62,842 nt of DNA, from NCBI RefSeq assembly GCF_004349135.1, contig NZ_SMFN01000021.1:1-62842 (forward strand), given 5' to 3'. Below the pieces are notes generated by a model. The model was not told the DNA's origin and did no database searches. It saw only the letters and a list, made by a program, of their open reading frames with translations. This stretch comes from Flavobacterium sandaracinum. Lineage in GTDB: Bacteria; Bacteroidota; Bacteroidia; Flavobacteriales; Flavobacteriaceae. A program made the translations under genes and the position numbers. The number at the start of each line of letters is the position of its first letter. Positions within the stretch are counted from its first letter, which is position 1. Positions 51,443 to 59,710 of the stretch are shown here, piece after piece.

Positions 51443-54247
51443 TTAGAAGTTATGGGATATGTTAAGAGAAATTAGCGCTCCTCTTTTGAATATAGATGTT
51501 GCGTTATCAATGTTTTTATTGATTTTTTCGTCTCTGTTAGAATCTTCAAAAAATTGATATTTTGCATTTAACAAATCTTGGATTCCAAGTTTAACAGTAG
51601 TTTTTTTGTATGTTTTTGCAATCGTTAAATCTAAGTTGTTTCTGGAAAGTTCATAGATTGTTGGAAAGTTTCTGTCCCCTACAGAGAAGATTCGGTTACC
51701 AAAGCGGTTGAATGTTAAATTAGTTGAGAAACCGGTTTCATCAGTATAACCTAGAGCTACGTTTACAATATATGGGGATTGTCCTTGCAACGCACGTACT
51801 TGCGCTTGAGACGTAACATTTGCTCCTAAATCTACTTTTGATACAATGTACGATGCATTAACGTTTGCTGAAATTCTACCCAAGTATAAATTATCTGTCA
51901 TTTCTTTGAATGATTTTCTAATTTCTAATTCTAATCCGTAGTTGTATGCATTGTCAGCATTTGCATAGTTGAACTGAGGTTGTTCCGTTGTAATTTGGGT
52001 TACGTTTTCGATGGGTTGATCGAATCTTTTGTAAAAAGCACCTAGGCTTACTGTTTCTCCTTTAGTAGGATAGAACTCATAACGTAAATCAAGATTATCA
52101 ATTTTTGCTGTTTTCAATTGTGAATTTCCAACTCTTGCCGCTTCATTTTCATAATCATAAAATAAGAAGGGAGCAATTTCTCTAAATTCAGGACGATTCA
52201 CCGTTTTGCTATATGCTAGTCTAAGCAAAGCTCTTTCGCTAATGTTGTATCCTATATTAAGAGAGGGTAAAACTGATGTAACTGGATTTTTAATATTTTC
52301 TGGTCCAAAATCAGTAACACTTTGTAAGGATAGAATGTTGTGTTCAACACGAACACCACCACTAATATCAAACTTTTTCAAAGGTAATTCGCCATAAACA
52401 TAACCGGCAGTCAATAGATTATCAGCACTGTAGGAATCAATAGTTCGCGTACCTTCTCGCATAATCCAACCATTGTTTGCATTCACATTATCTGAATTGA
52501 AGATAGTGGTTAGCGGAAGTTGTTTCAACTCATTAACACGGTCAATACCTAAATCAGGTAAGTAATACGAAACATATCTAGAATCAAATTCTCTTTTTCT
52601 ATAATCTACGTAATACCCTGTTTTTAGTTTAATGGTACCTAACTCCTCATCGTTTTTGACTCTATCAATGGTATGCGTATAATTAGCACCATTATTAACG
52701 GAATATTCACTAAGCGTTCCAAAATATCTTCCGGTATCAAATAAGTTAGTAGACGAAGGATCTATCATTTCATAAGGAGCATCTGGATTAGAAGCATCTT
52801 TGATCGTTCTAAATCTTCTTAAATCGGGTTCTGATTCGTACATGTAATTGTAACCTGTAACCCAGTCAATTTGATTTTTATCATTCAATTTATGAATTCC
52901 CTCTAGTTGTCCAATGTAAATAGAACGTGATTTGTAGCCTAATAAATAATTTCTAAACAAATCATCACCTCTTTGAAGGAAATTATTACCATTTCTGATA
53001 ATTGTTTCATTTTCACCAATTTGGTTTAGTAAATTTTTAAATTTTAAAGTATTGTTATTGTTCAATTTCATAATCCAGTTAGAAAGAAACGTTATTCTCG
53101 ATTCATTCTGGTAGGTGTCGTCTAAATAGTTCAACCACAGCGGTGGTCTGCTTTCTCCTTCGTTAAGTGTTGTGTAGCGTGTAAATTGTCTTTGGTAGGT
53201 TTGAAAACTATTAGAATAATTTAGAGCGTTTACGGATTGTAAACTCATGCCATTTTTAAATTTCTTATTTCTTCCAAAAGCAAATCCAATACTATTATCC
53301 AAGAATGCAGTATTTTGTGTTGGATTAAAATTATTTTGCAATTTAGTGTTGGATGCAACCACTCCCACTTGAGGATAAGTATTAATCAATGCTGCTGAAG
53401 GAAAAGTACTTGGTAAAGTTCTGAATTCATAATCAAAACCTAAAAAGTCTGTTTTTGAACCTTCACTTTGAAATTGATCTTTTAGTGAGGTGTCAACACG
53501 GTATCCGACTCCTACAGATGCTCTGTTAAACTCGCTAATATTATCGGATGTGGTGATGTTTATGATTCCACCTGAGAAATCTCCAGGCTTATCAGCAGAT
53601 CCGGTTTTGTAAATCACCATTTTGTCAATGGCATTCGATGGGATTAAATCAAAAGCAAATGTTCTTTTATCAACCTCTGTACTAGGAGCAACTGAATTGT
53701 TGATAAGTACATTATTGTATCGTTCGCTCAAACCACGAATCATTATAAATTTTCCGTCTACAATGGTAACCCCTGGTACTCTTTGTATTGCTTGAGCCGC
53801 ATTACTGTCAGTTCCTTTCGAGATTTGTTCAGCAGAAATAGCACTAACAACTTGTTTGGCTTCTTTGATCTCTAACATTACTGCTGTTTCTGTGTTTTTT
53901 TTCCTAGTCGTTTTTATCACAACATCTTCCAGCGTAAATCCAGCTGAACCTAATGCTTGATTTATGGTTACCGTTTCATTGGCGATTACCGTTACGGGAA
54001 CCTCTACGGATTCGTAACCCACAAAACTAAATTGAATGGTGTAGTTTCCAGGCGCTGCAGTTATAGCATATTTTCCATCAATATCTGTATTAGTTCCTAT
54101 GCTTGTTCCTTTAATAAGTATGTTTGCAAATGGCAAAGATTGATTGTTAGCATTTTTATCTGTCAAGATTCCAGCTATCGTTCCTTTGCTCTGTGAGAAA
54201 GAAACAGCAGTTATAAATAACGTTAAAAACAGTAATTTGAATTTCAT
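51443..54247 (-). CDS. TonB-dependent receptor
   Basis: A 934-residue outer-membrane receptor. The signal peptide is about 1-19 (MKFKLLFLTLFITAVSFSQ). It is followed by a carboxypeptidase-regulatory-like domain (about 22-110), the plug domain (about 115-235, with the IMIRGLSERYNNVLINN segment) and a beta-barrel ending in LISLNISHNF. It imports a nutrient with energy from TonB-ExbB-ExbD. No SusD-like gene is next to it. With the beta-helix lipoprotein downstream and the PhoB/PhoR-like pair and OprO/OprP porin on the other side, a role in phosphate or another scarce anion is possible but unproven. Confidence 0.9.
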   Translation of the reverse strand: MKFKLLFLTLFITAVSFSQSKGTIAGILTDKNANNQSLPFANILIKGTSIGTNTDIDGKYAITAAPGNYTIQFSFVGYESVEVPVTVIANETVTINQALGSAGFTLEDVVIKTTRKKNTETAVMLEIKEAKQVVSAISAEQISKGTDSNAAQAIQRVPGVTIVDGKFIMIRGLSERYNNVLINNSVAPSTEVDKRTFAFDLIPSNAIDKMVIYKTGSADKPGDFSGGIINITTSDNISEFNRASVGVGYRVDTSLKDQFQSEGSKTDFLGFDYEFRTLPSTFPSAALINTYPQVGVVASNTKLQNNFNPTQNTAFLDNSIGFAFGRNKKFKNGMSLQSVNALNYSNSFQTYQRQFTRYTTLNEGESRPPLWLNYLDDTYQNESRITFLSNWIMKLNNNNTLKFKNLLNQIGENETIIRNGNNFLQRGDDLFRNYLLGYKSRSIYIGQLEGIHKLNDKNQIDWVTGYNYMYESEPDLRRFRTIKDASNPDAPYEMIDPSSTNLFDTGRYFGTLSEYSVNNGANYTHTIDRVKNDEELGTIKLKTGYYVDYRKREFDSRYVSYYLPDLGIDRVNELKQLPLTTIFNSDNVNANNGWIMREGTRTIDSYSADNLLTAGYVYGELPLKKFDISGGVRVEHNILSLQSVTDFGPENIKNPVTSVLPSLNIGYNISERALLRLAYSKTVNRPEFREIAPFLFYDYENEAARVGNSQLKTAKIDNLDLRYEFYPTKGETVSLGAFYKRFDQPIENVTQITTEQPQFNYANADNAYNYGLELEIRKSFKEMTDNLYLGRISANVNASYIVSKVDLGANVTSQAQVRALQGQSPYIVNVALGYTDETGFSTNLTFNRFGNRIFSVGDRNFPTIYELSRNNLDLTIAKTYKKTTVKLGIQDLLNAKYQFFEDSNRDEKINKNIDNATSIFKRGALISLNISHNF

Positions 54248-54423
54248 TTGGTTTAATTTTTTTGCAAAGTAACACCCGAATTGTAAAACGTAAGTTACTG
54301 GCTTGTTACGGTTATGTTTTGTTTTTGGTCTTAAAATGAACCTAATATTAAATTATGGTTAACAGCTTTTCAATACCCCATTTATTGTTACATTTACAAT
54401 TCAAAAACAATTTTTGGCGCTTT

Positions 54424-55107
54424 ATGAAGAAAAAACACACCAAGATTCTATTAGTTGACGACGAACCGGATATTTTAGAAATTGTAGGGTACAACCTCTC
54501 TCAGGAAGGATATCAAATTTTTACAGCATCCAATGGGAAAGAGGCCGTTGCACTAGCTAAAAAAGAAATTCCAGACCTGATTATAATGGATGTTATGATG
54601 CCAGAGATGGACGGCATGGAAGCTTGTGAAAACATTCGTAAAATCCCCGAACTCAGTAATGTCCTAATTACGTTCTTGACTGCCAGAAGTGAAGATTACT
54701 CCCAAGTTGCTGGTTTTGATGCCGGTGCCGATGATTATATTACGAAGCCCATCAAACCTAAATTATTAGTTAGTAAAGTAAAAGCCCTGTTGCGCCGATT
54801 AAAAGAAAAAGAGCAAAACAGCGAGACATTAAATGTAGGTGGAATCGAAATCAATCGCGAAGAATACAAGATTGTAAAAGACAATATTGAAATTGCATTG
54901 CCAAGAAAAGAATTTGAACTGTTTTATTTGTTAGCTTCAAAACCCGGTAAAGTATTCAAACGCGATGAAATTCTGGATAAAGTTTGGGGCAATGAAGTCG
55001 TTGTGGGCGGAAGAACGATTGACGTTCACATCCGAAAATTACGCGAAAAAATTGGAGAAGATTTTTTTAAAACAATAAAAGGCGTTGGGTATAAGTTTGA
55101 AGTATAA
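54424..55107 (+). CDS. OmpR/PhoB family response regulator
   Basis: A 227-residue response regulator. The receiver domain has D12-D13, the phospho-acceptor D56 in MDVMMPEMDG and the K108 of YITKPIKP. A winged-helix DNA-binding domain follows (about 135-225, with RTIDVHIRKLREKIGED and IKGVGYKFEV). The start is the ATG at 54424; an upstream in-frame Met would add a Leu-rich tail not seen in the family. It is followed at once by a sensor kinase gene (stop and start adjacent), divergent from the TonB receptor. PhoB is the likeliest member of the family. Confidence 0.9.
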   Translation: MKKKHTKILLVDDEPDILEIVGYNLSQEGYQIFTASNGKEAVALAKKEIPDLIIMDVMMPEMDGMEACENIRKIPELSNVLITFLTARSEDYSQVAGFDAGADDYITKPIKPKLLVSKVKALLRRLKEKEQNSETLNVGGIEINREEYKIVKDNIEIALPRKEFELFYLLASKPGKVFKRDEILDKVWGNEVVVGGRTIDVHIRKLREKIGEDFFKTIKGVGYKFEV

Positions 55108-56160
55108 ATGACAATAAATTTTAAAAAAACATATCGCTTTGCCGTAAAGTCGGCGCTTTATATCACCCTTTTTTCTACTGGATTAGTTGGTTTTCTCACG
55201 CATTTATTTTTTAGCTTTTCCTACCAATTTAGCTTAATTTTTGCCTTATCAATTGCAGCTTTCTCCTTCATTGTGATTCAATATAGGGTGGAACGTTTCA
55301 TTTATAAAAAGGTAAAAAAAATATACGATGACGTTTCCTTATTAGAATCAAGCACATTTAGAAACCAACCGATAACAACGGATATGGCAACTCTTACTCG
55401 TGAAGTAAAGAAGTTTGCCACCGATAAAAAATTAGAAATAGAAACCTTAAAAGTAAGGGAAGAATATAGAAGAGAGTTTCTTGGAAACGTTTCTCATGAA
55501 CTCAAAACACCTCTTTTTATGGTTCAAGGTTATTTGTCAACCTTACTGGATGGGGCAATGAACGATAAAACGATTCGGAAGAAATACCTAGAGCGCGCTG
55601 AAAAAGGGGTGGAAAGACTCATCTATATTGTACAGGATTTAGACATGATTTCTAAACTCGAAATTGGAGAGCTGAATTTAGAGATTGCCGAATTCGACAT
55701 TGTGAAGCTCGTTCAGAATGTTTTTGATTTGCTCGAAATGAAAGCTTCCAAAAAAGATATCCTACTGATGTTTGATATGAAATACAATAAGCCGGTGATG
55801 GTGGTTGGCGATCAGGAAAAAATTCAACAAGTCGTGATGAACTTAATTGTAAACTCTATTAAATATGGAAAATTCAAAGGTTCAACTGAAGTAAGCATCG
55901 AAGATTTAACGGATGAAAAAGTAATCGTTCGAATCACGGACAATGGAGAAGGAATAGAGAAAAAAAATATTTCCAGACTTTTTGAACGTTTTTATCGCGT
56001 TGATAAAAGTGGTGCAAGAACCGAGGGTGGTTCTGGTTTAGGCTTGTCCATCGTGAAGCACATTATTGAGGCGCATGATGAAAAAATTTATATTGATAGC
56101 AGCTTTGGCGTAGGTTCTGAATTTTCTTTTACACTTGAAAAAGCAAATAAGAATAAATAA
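55108..56160 (+). CDS. Sensor histidine kinase, PhoR-like
   Basis: A 350-residue histidine kinase. Two N-terminal helices (about 13-34 and 41-57) enclose a very short periplasmic loop, then a linker, the dimerisation H-box GNVSHELKTPL (H130), N-box NLIVNSIKYG and G-boxes DNGEGIEKK and GGSGLGLSIVK. The lack of a sizeable sensory domain fits PhoR-type kinases that sense through partners. It directly follows the response regulator and is cotranscribed with it. Confidence 0.92.
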   Translation: MTINFKKTYRFAVKSALYITLFSTGLVGFLTHLFFSFSYQFSLIFALSIAAFSFIVIQYRVERFIYKKVKKIYDDVSLLESSTFRNQPITTDMATLTREVKKFATDKKLEIETLKVREEYRREFLGNVSHELKTPLFMVQGYLSTLLDGAMNDKTIRKKYLERAEKGVERLIYIVQDLDMISKLEIGELNLEIAEFDIVKLVQNVFDLLEMKASKKDILLMFDMKYNKPVMVVGDQEKIQQVVMNLIVNSIKYGKFKGSTEVSIEDLTDEKVIVRITDNGEGIEKKNISRLFERFYRVDKSGARTEGGSGLGLSIVKHIIEAHDEKIYIDSSFGVGSEFSFTLEKANKNK

Positions 56161-56721
56161 GTCAAACGATTTTAATTTCACTTCATTTTTTAACGGTATC
56201 ATCTTTTTTACAGGATTAATCTTGTAAACTTGATTTTAGGATCATCTGGTTTAGTCTTTTTAATTAAGCATAAAAGTTTCCTTAGACCTTTAGGGAATCT
56301 TTCATTTCTATCGCTACTAACAAAAGTATCTTTACAAACTACTTTATAATTAGCTCCTCCCACACACAGCCAAAATCGATGTTTTCATTTTTTTTAAATT
56401 TAATATCAAGTATGTTAGGTCTAATTTTCTTGATAACTTTAATTCCGGTTATAAAATAGTTGACTCTTGGTAAGAGGAATTAAAGCTAGCTAACAACTCA
56501 ACTTAAGAAGACGTATTTTTTCAGAATTAATGGTAATATACTGTTGTTGTCGCATTTTAGGACGCAGATTAAGGAATCTAAGTTTACGATCTGGTTGAGA
56601 ATAATTGTTTAAATCCAAAATATGAACTGCTCAGTTTGGTTTTTTTAATAGATAATTAAATAAGATGCCTTTTTACTTGTAAAATACAATAACTTTTCAT
56701 TATGTTAACTCTTGCTTAATA
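56161..56721. other. Intergenic region with possible gene remnants
   Basis: About 560 bp between the kinase and porin genes. On the minus strand two short open frames are seen, around 56215-56385 (ends FTRLIL after a SSDRNERFPKGLRK segment) and around 56490-56630 (ends LLKLSC after RPKMRQQQYITINSEK). Neither begins with a proper start codon. They may be leftovers of one decayed gene or chance. Confidence 0.3.
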
Positions 56722-56749
56722 TTGAGTTGAATGCTTAACATTAGTTTTG
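56722..56749 (+). promoter_or_regulatory. Promoter of the OprO/OprP-type porin gene
   Basis: TTG at 56722-56724 and TAGTTTTG at 56742-56749, spaced by 17 nt, match the Bacteroidetes consensus well. TGCTTAA-type sequences recur at 56713, 56731 and 56773 and could be regulator sites. Confidence 0.6.
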
Positions 56750-56783
56750 CAAATTCATAACACAATATTGATTGCTTAATAAC

Positions 56784-58076
56784 ATGAGAAAAATTTTAAT
56801 TGCGGTTTTGGTGCTAAGTGCTTCATTTTTAAATGCACAAGAAGGGAATAAAGATGCTATTTCAAGGGAGGTTATACGTATTTTAGATTCGATAAATAAA
56901 GTAAATGCAGCTGAAGAAAAATTAAAACCTAAAAAGGAGACCTGGTATGACGCCATCACAATAAGGGGATATGTTCAAGTACGTTACAATGGTTTGCTTT
57001 CTACTAACGATAAAGTATCTTGTGAGCAATGCGATAGATCATGGGGAACCACCTCAACCGATCCAGATGCAAAATCAAATAACGGTTTTTTCATACGTCG
57101 AGCTCGTATTGTTTTTTCAGGACAAGTTCATCCAAACGTTTATTTTTATATTCAGCCTGATTTTGCCAGCTCTCCTTCTTCTGGGGTTAATAATTTTGCT
57201 CAAATAAGAGATGCTTATTTTGACCTATCTTTTGATAAAAAAAGAGAGTACAGACTGCGAATAGGACAAAGTAAAGTTCCATTTGGTTTTGAAAATATGC
57301 AATCGAGTCAAAATCGTTTGACATTGGATCGTAATGATGCTATGAACAGTGCTGCGGCTAATGAAAGGGATTTAGGAGTTTTCTTTTATTGGGCACCTGC
57401 AGAAATAAGAGAGCGTTTTGCGATGCTTATTACAGAGGGTTTCAAGGGTTCGGGTGACTATGGTGTATTTGCTTTTGGAGCATACAATGGGCAAACGGCT
57501 AATAGATCGGAAGGCAATAGAAACCTGCACGTAGTTACAAGGGTGAGTTATCCTTTTGTAATTGGATCTCAAATAATAGAACCTGGTATTCAGGCATACA
57601 CTGGAAAGTGGGCTTTTGGAAACGAGTTGTCTAGTGGAGTAACTACTCCAAATAAGCAAAACACCCTAGATCAGAGGGTAGGTGCAACTTTTGTATTGTA
57701 TCCAAAACCATTTGGAGTTCAAACAGAGTACAACTTTGGACGAGGACCTCGTTATGATAAAGTGAGCAATACAGTTGAGGTTTCTGATTTAGAAGGCGGG
57801 TATGTGACTTTAAATTATAAAATAGATTTGCCTAACCATAAGCTTTTATATCCATTTGCAAAATTTCAATACTATGATGGAGGGAAAAAGTTTGAAAAAG
57901 ATGCCAGAAGTTACATTGTTCGAGATTATGAATTTGGACTAGAATGGCAGCCTTTTAAAGCCTTTGAGTTGGTTGCTGAATGGGTTATTGCAGATAGGAC
58001 ATTTGAAGATAGTGCTCTAAAAAATAATAGACAACGAGGGAATTTATTGCGATTACAAGCGCAGTTTAACTTTTAA
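56784..58076 (+). CDS. OprO/OprP-type phosphate-selective porin family protein
   Basis: A 430-residue outer-membrane porin. The signal peptide is about 1-18 (ending LNAQ), a short coiled segment follows, then a barrel with repeating Gly/aromatic strands (RGYVQVRYN, GFFIRRARIVFSG, YRLRIGQSKVPFGFENMQ) and the terminal aromatic LLRLQAQFNF. These match the phosphate-selective porin O/P family. Start: the ATG at 56784, not the upstream TTG. It lies next to a PhoB/PhoR-like pair, consistent with a phosphate-limitation response. Confidence 0.88.
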   Translation: MRKILIAVLVLSASFLNAQEGNKDAISREVIRILDSINKVNAAEEKLKPKKETWYDAITIRGYVQVRYNGLLSTNDKVSCEQCDRSWGTTSTDPDAKSNNGFFIRRARIVFSGQVHPNVYFYIQPDFASSPSSGVNNFAQIRDAYFDLSFDKKREYRLRIGQSKVPFGFENMQSSQNRLTLDRNDAMNSAAANERDLGVFFYWAPAEIRERFAMLITEGFKGSGDYGVFAFGAYNGQTANRSEGNRNLHVVTRVSYPFVIGSQIIEPGIQAYTGKWAFGNELSSGVTTPNKQNTLDQRVGATFVLYPKPFGVQTEYNFGRGPRYDKVSNTVEVSDLEGGYVTLNYKIDLPNHKLLYPFAKFQYYDGGKKFEKDARSYIVRDYEFGLEWQPFKAFELVAEWVIADRTFEDSALKNNRQRGNLLRLQAQFNF

Positions 58077-58216
58077 AGGATTAAAAAAATAGTAATTGAG
58101 ATAAGACGCGAGCTTTTAACATTTTTCAGGGTTAGATCCAAGTAATAACAATAAGAGTGTAAGTAGTTTGGATTTTTAGTTCGACTATTTTAGTATTAAT
58201 GTTTAAAAAATGGTAC

Positions 58217-59284
58217 TTACTTCTCAAAAACTTGGAATAAATTCGCCCATTCAATTTTAGAATCTAATCGGGGCAATCCTTTATATTCTTGGATTTCTTT
58301 AATGTCCTCTATTCTGAAATCATCTTGTATTGCATAGGGAACAAGGCCTTCTTTCTTTAATTTTATGGCTAAATATTCTTGCTCGTACTGTCCTGGTGTA
58401 GGAATAAAAAAAGCTTTCTTTCGCAATTGAGCTAGATCCATTATTGTAGTGTAACCAGAACGGCAAAGAACCGTTTCACTTTCGTTAAAAGCTTGTTCTA
58501 ACTCAGAAGAATTCATAAAGTTATAATAGATGACAGTACCAATCGTTGTTATTTTTTGCTCTTTTTGAATGTTTCCTTCAATGAAAATCGCATTCCCTTT
58601 AAATCGCATAATTTCTTTTTTCAAATGGTTTTCCAGTATTCCTCGTTGAGGCTCAGGACCAGAGAGAATTACCAGCAAATCATATTTTTTAGGTACTAGT
58701 TTCTTTTGGAGCCGGCTCAAAGGGCCAATATATTTAATTTTGATGCTGAGACTTTCAATATGACCTAATTTTCCGGTGAAATTTATGGAGCCTTCAAGAT
58801 CAGGAATCCAACATTCTGTGTACTTTTTTATAACATATTGATGTATTTTACTCGTTATCCAAGTGGTGTTCCCAGTCATGACATTCAACTGATGGGTAAT
58901 ATATACGGATGGGATTTTCTTGCTGAAAACACCCAGTCTATTGTCGGAAATGATGCCGTCAATTGCATATTTCTCAATCCAATGTTGAATTGTTTTTTTT
59001 TCTTGCTGAATGGCTCTAATCATTTTTGGGCCATTCTGTATTAGCTTCCATTTAAAATTGGCCCCGTTTTCAGCATACTCAATATGATAGGATGGGAGTT
59101 CTAGTGTTTGAACATCAGGAAACTCTTTTCGGAGTAATGCCAGTGCAATGCCATCTGATGCTATTATAGGAATATAGTTGTTCTCTAGCAAAGCTCTAAT
59201 GATGGGAATGCAGCGCGTAGCATGACCTAATCCCCAGTTCAAAGGTGCAATTAAGATAGTTTTGGGATCGGTTTTCATATCCAT
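58217..59284 (-). CDS. Glycosyltransferase, GT28/MurG-like C-terminal domain
   Basis: A 355-residue GT-B protein. The N-terminal NWGLGHATR (about 15-23) is the donor-binding loop of UDP-glycosyltransferase-like families and the C-terminal half contains SGYTTIMDLAQLRKKAFFIPTPGQYEQEYLA with a conserved Gln-Tyr-Glu-Gln pattern of GT28. Either the ATG at 59284 or that at 59278 may be used; I choose the first. Substrate and acceptor unknown. Confidence 0.78.
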   Translation of the reverse strand: MDMKTDPKTILIAPLNWGLGHATRCIPIIRALLENNYIPIIASDGIALALLRKEFPDVQTLELPSYHIEYAENGANFKWKLIQNGPKMIRAIQQEKKTIQHWIEKYAIDGIISDNRLGVFSKKIPSVYITHQLNVMTGNTTWITSKIHQYVIKKYTECWIPDLEGSINFTGKLGHIESLSIKIKYIGPLSRLQKKLVPKKYDLLVILSGPEPQRGILENHLKKEIMRFKGNAIFIEGNIQKEQKITTIGTVIYYNFMNSSELEQAFNESETVLCRSGYTTIMDLAQLRKKAFFIPTPGQYEQEYLAIKLKKEGLVPYAIQDDFRIEDIKEIQEYKGLPRLDSKIEWANLFQVFEK

Positions 59285-59710
59285 ATGTAAAGGTATCAAA
59301 TATTTCTTGAGAGGGAAAGATACAGTAGTTCAAGCCTTTTAATATTTGTAAACTATTACCAAACTATTAAATTATTTGTATTGCTATATTCTTTAATAAA
59401 ATTAAAACATAAGGGTTGAACAAAAGAATATTTTTTACTTAAAAAACGTCATTTTACTTGATGTTATCAACATCGATACTCTAGTCCAGCTTTACTTTCT
59501 CTCTTTGTTTTTTATAGCATTTATTGTTTCCTTTCGTCGTCTTAAAAAAGTTATTCAACGGACTTAAATATGCACCTGTCTAAAATTTTAAATAGAGAAC
59601 ATTTTTGTATATAATTTCATACTAGCGTAGTATTTTCTTTTTAACCTATGAATAACATTGCTGAAAACAAGGACTACTATTTTATATTAATTATTTAAAA
59701 AAAAATAGTT
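59285..59710. other. Intergenic region with a palindrome
   Basis: About 425 bp between divergent glycosyltransferase and adhesin genes. A perfect palindrome ATACTA-GCG-TAGTAT lies at 59619-59633. No ORF of convincing composition. Confidence 0.4.
59619..59633. promoter_or_regulatory. Palindrome upstream of the large secreted protein
   Basis: ATACTA (59619-59624) and TAGTAT (59628-59633) flank GCG, 78 bp upstream of the ATG at 59711; a candidate regulator site. Confidence 0.3.
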
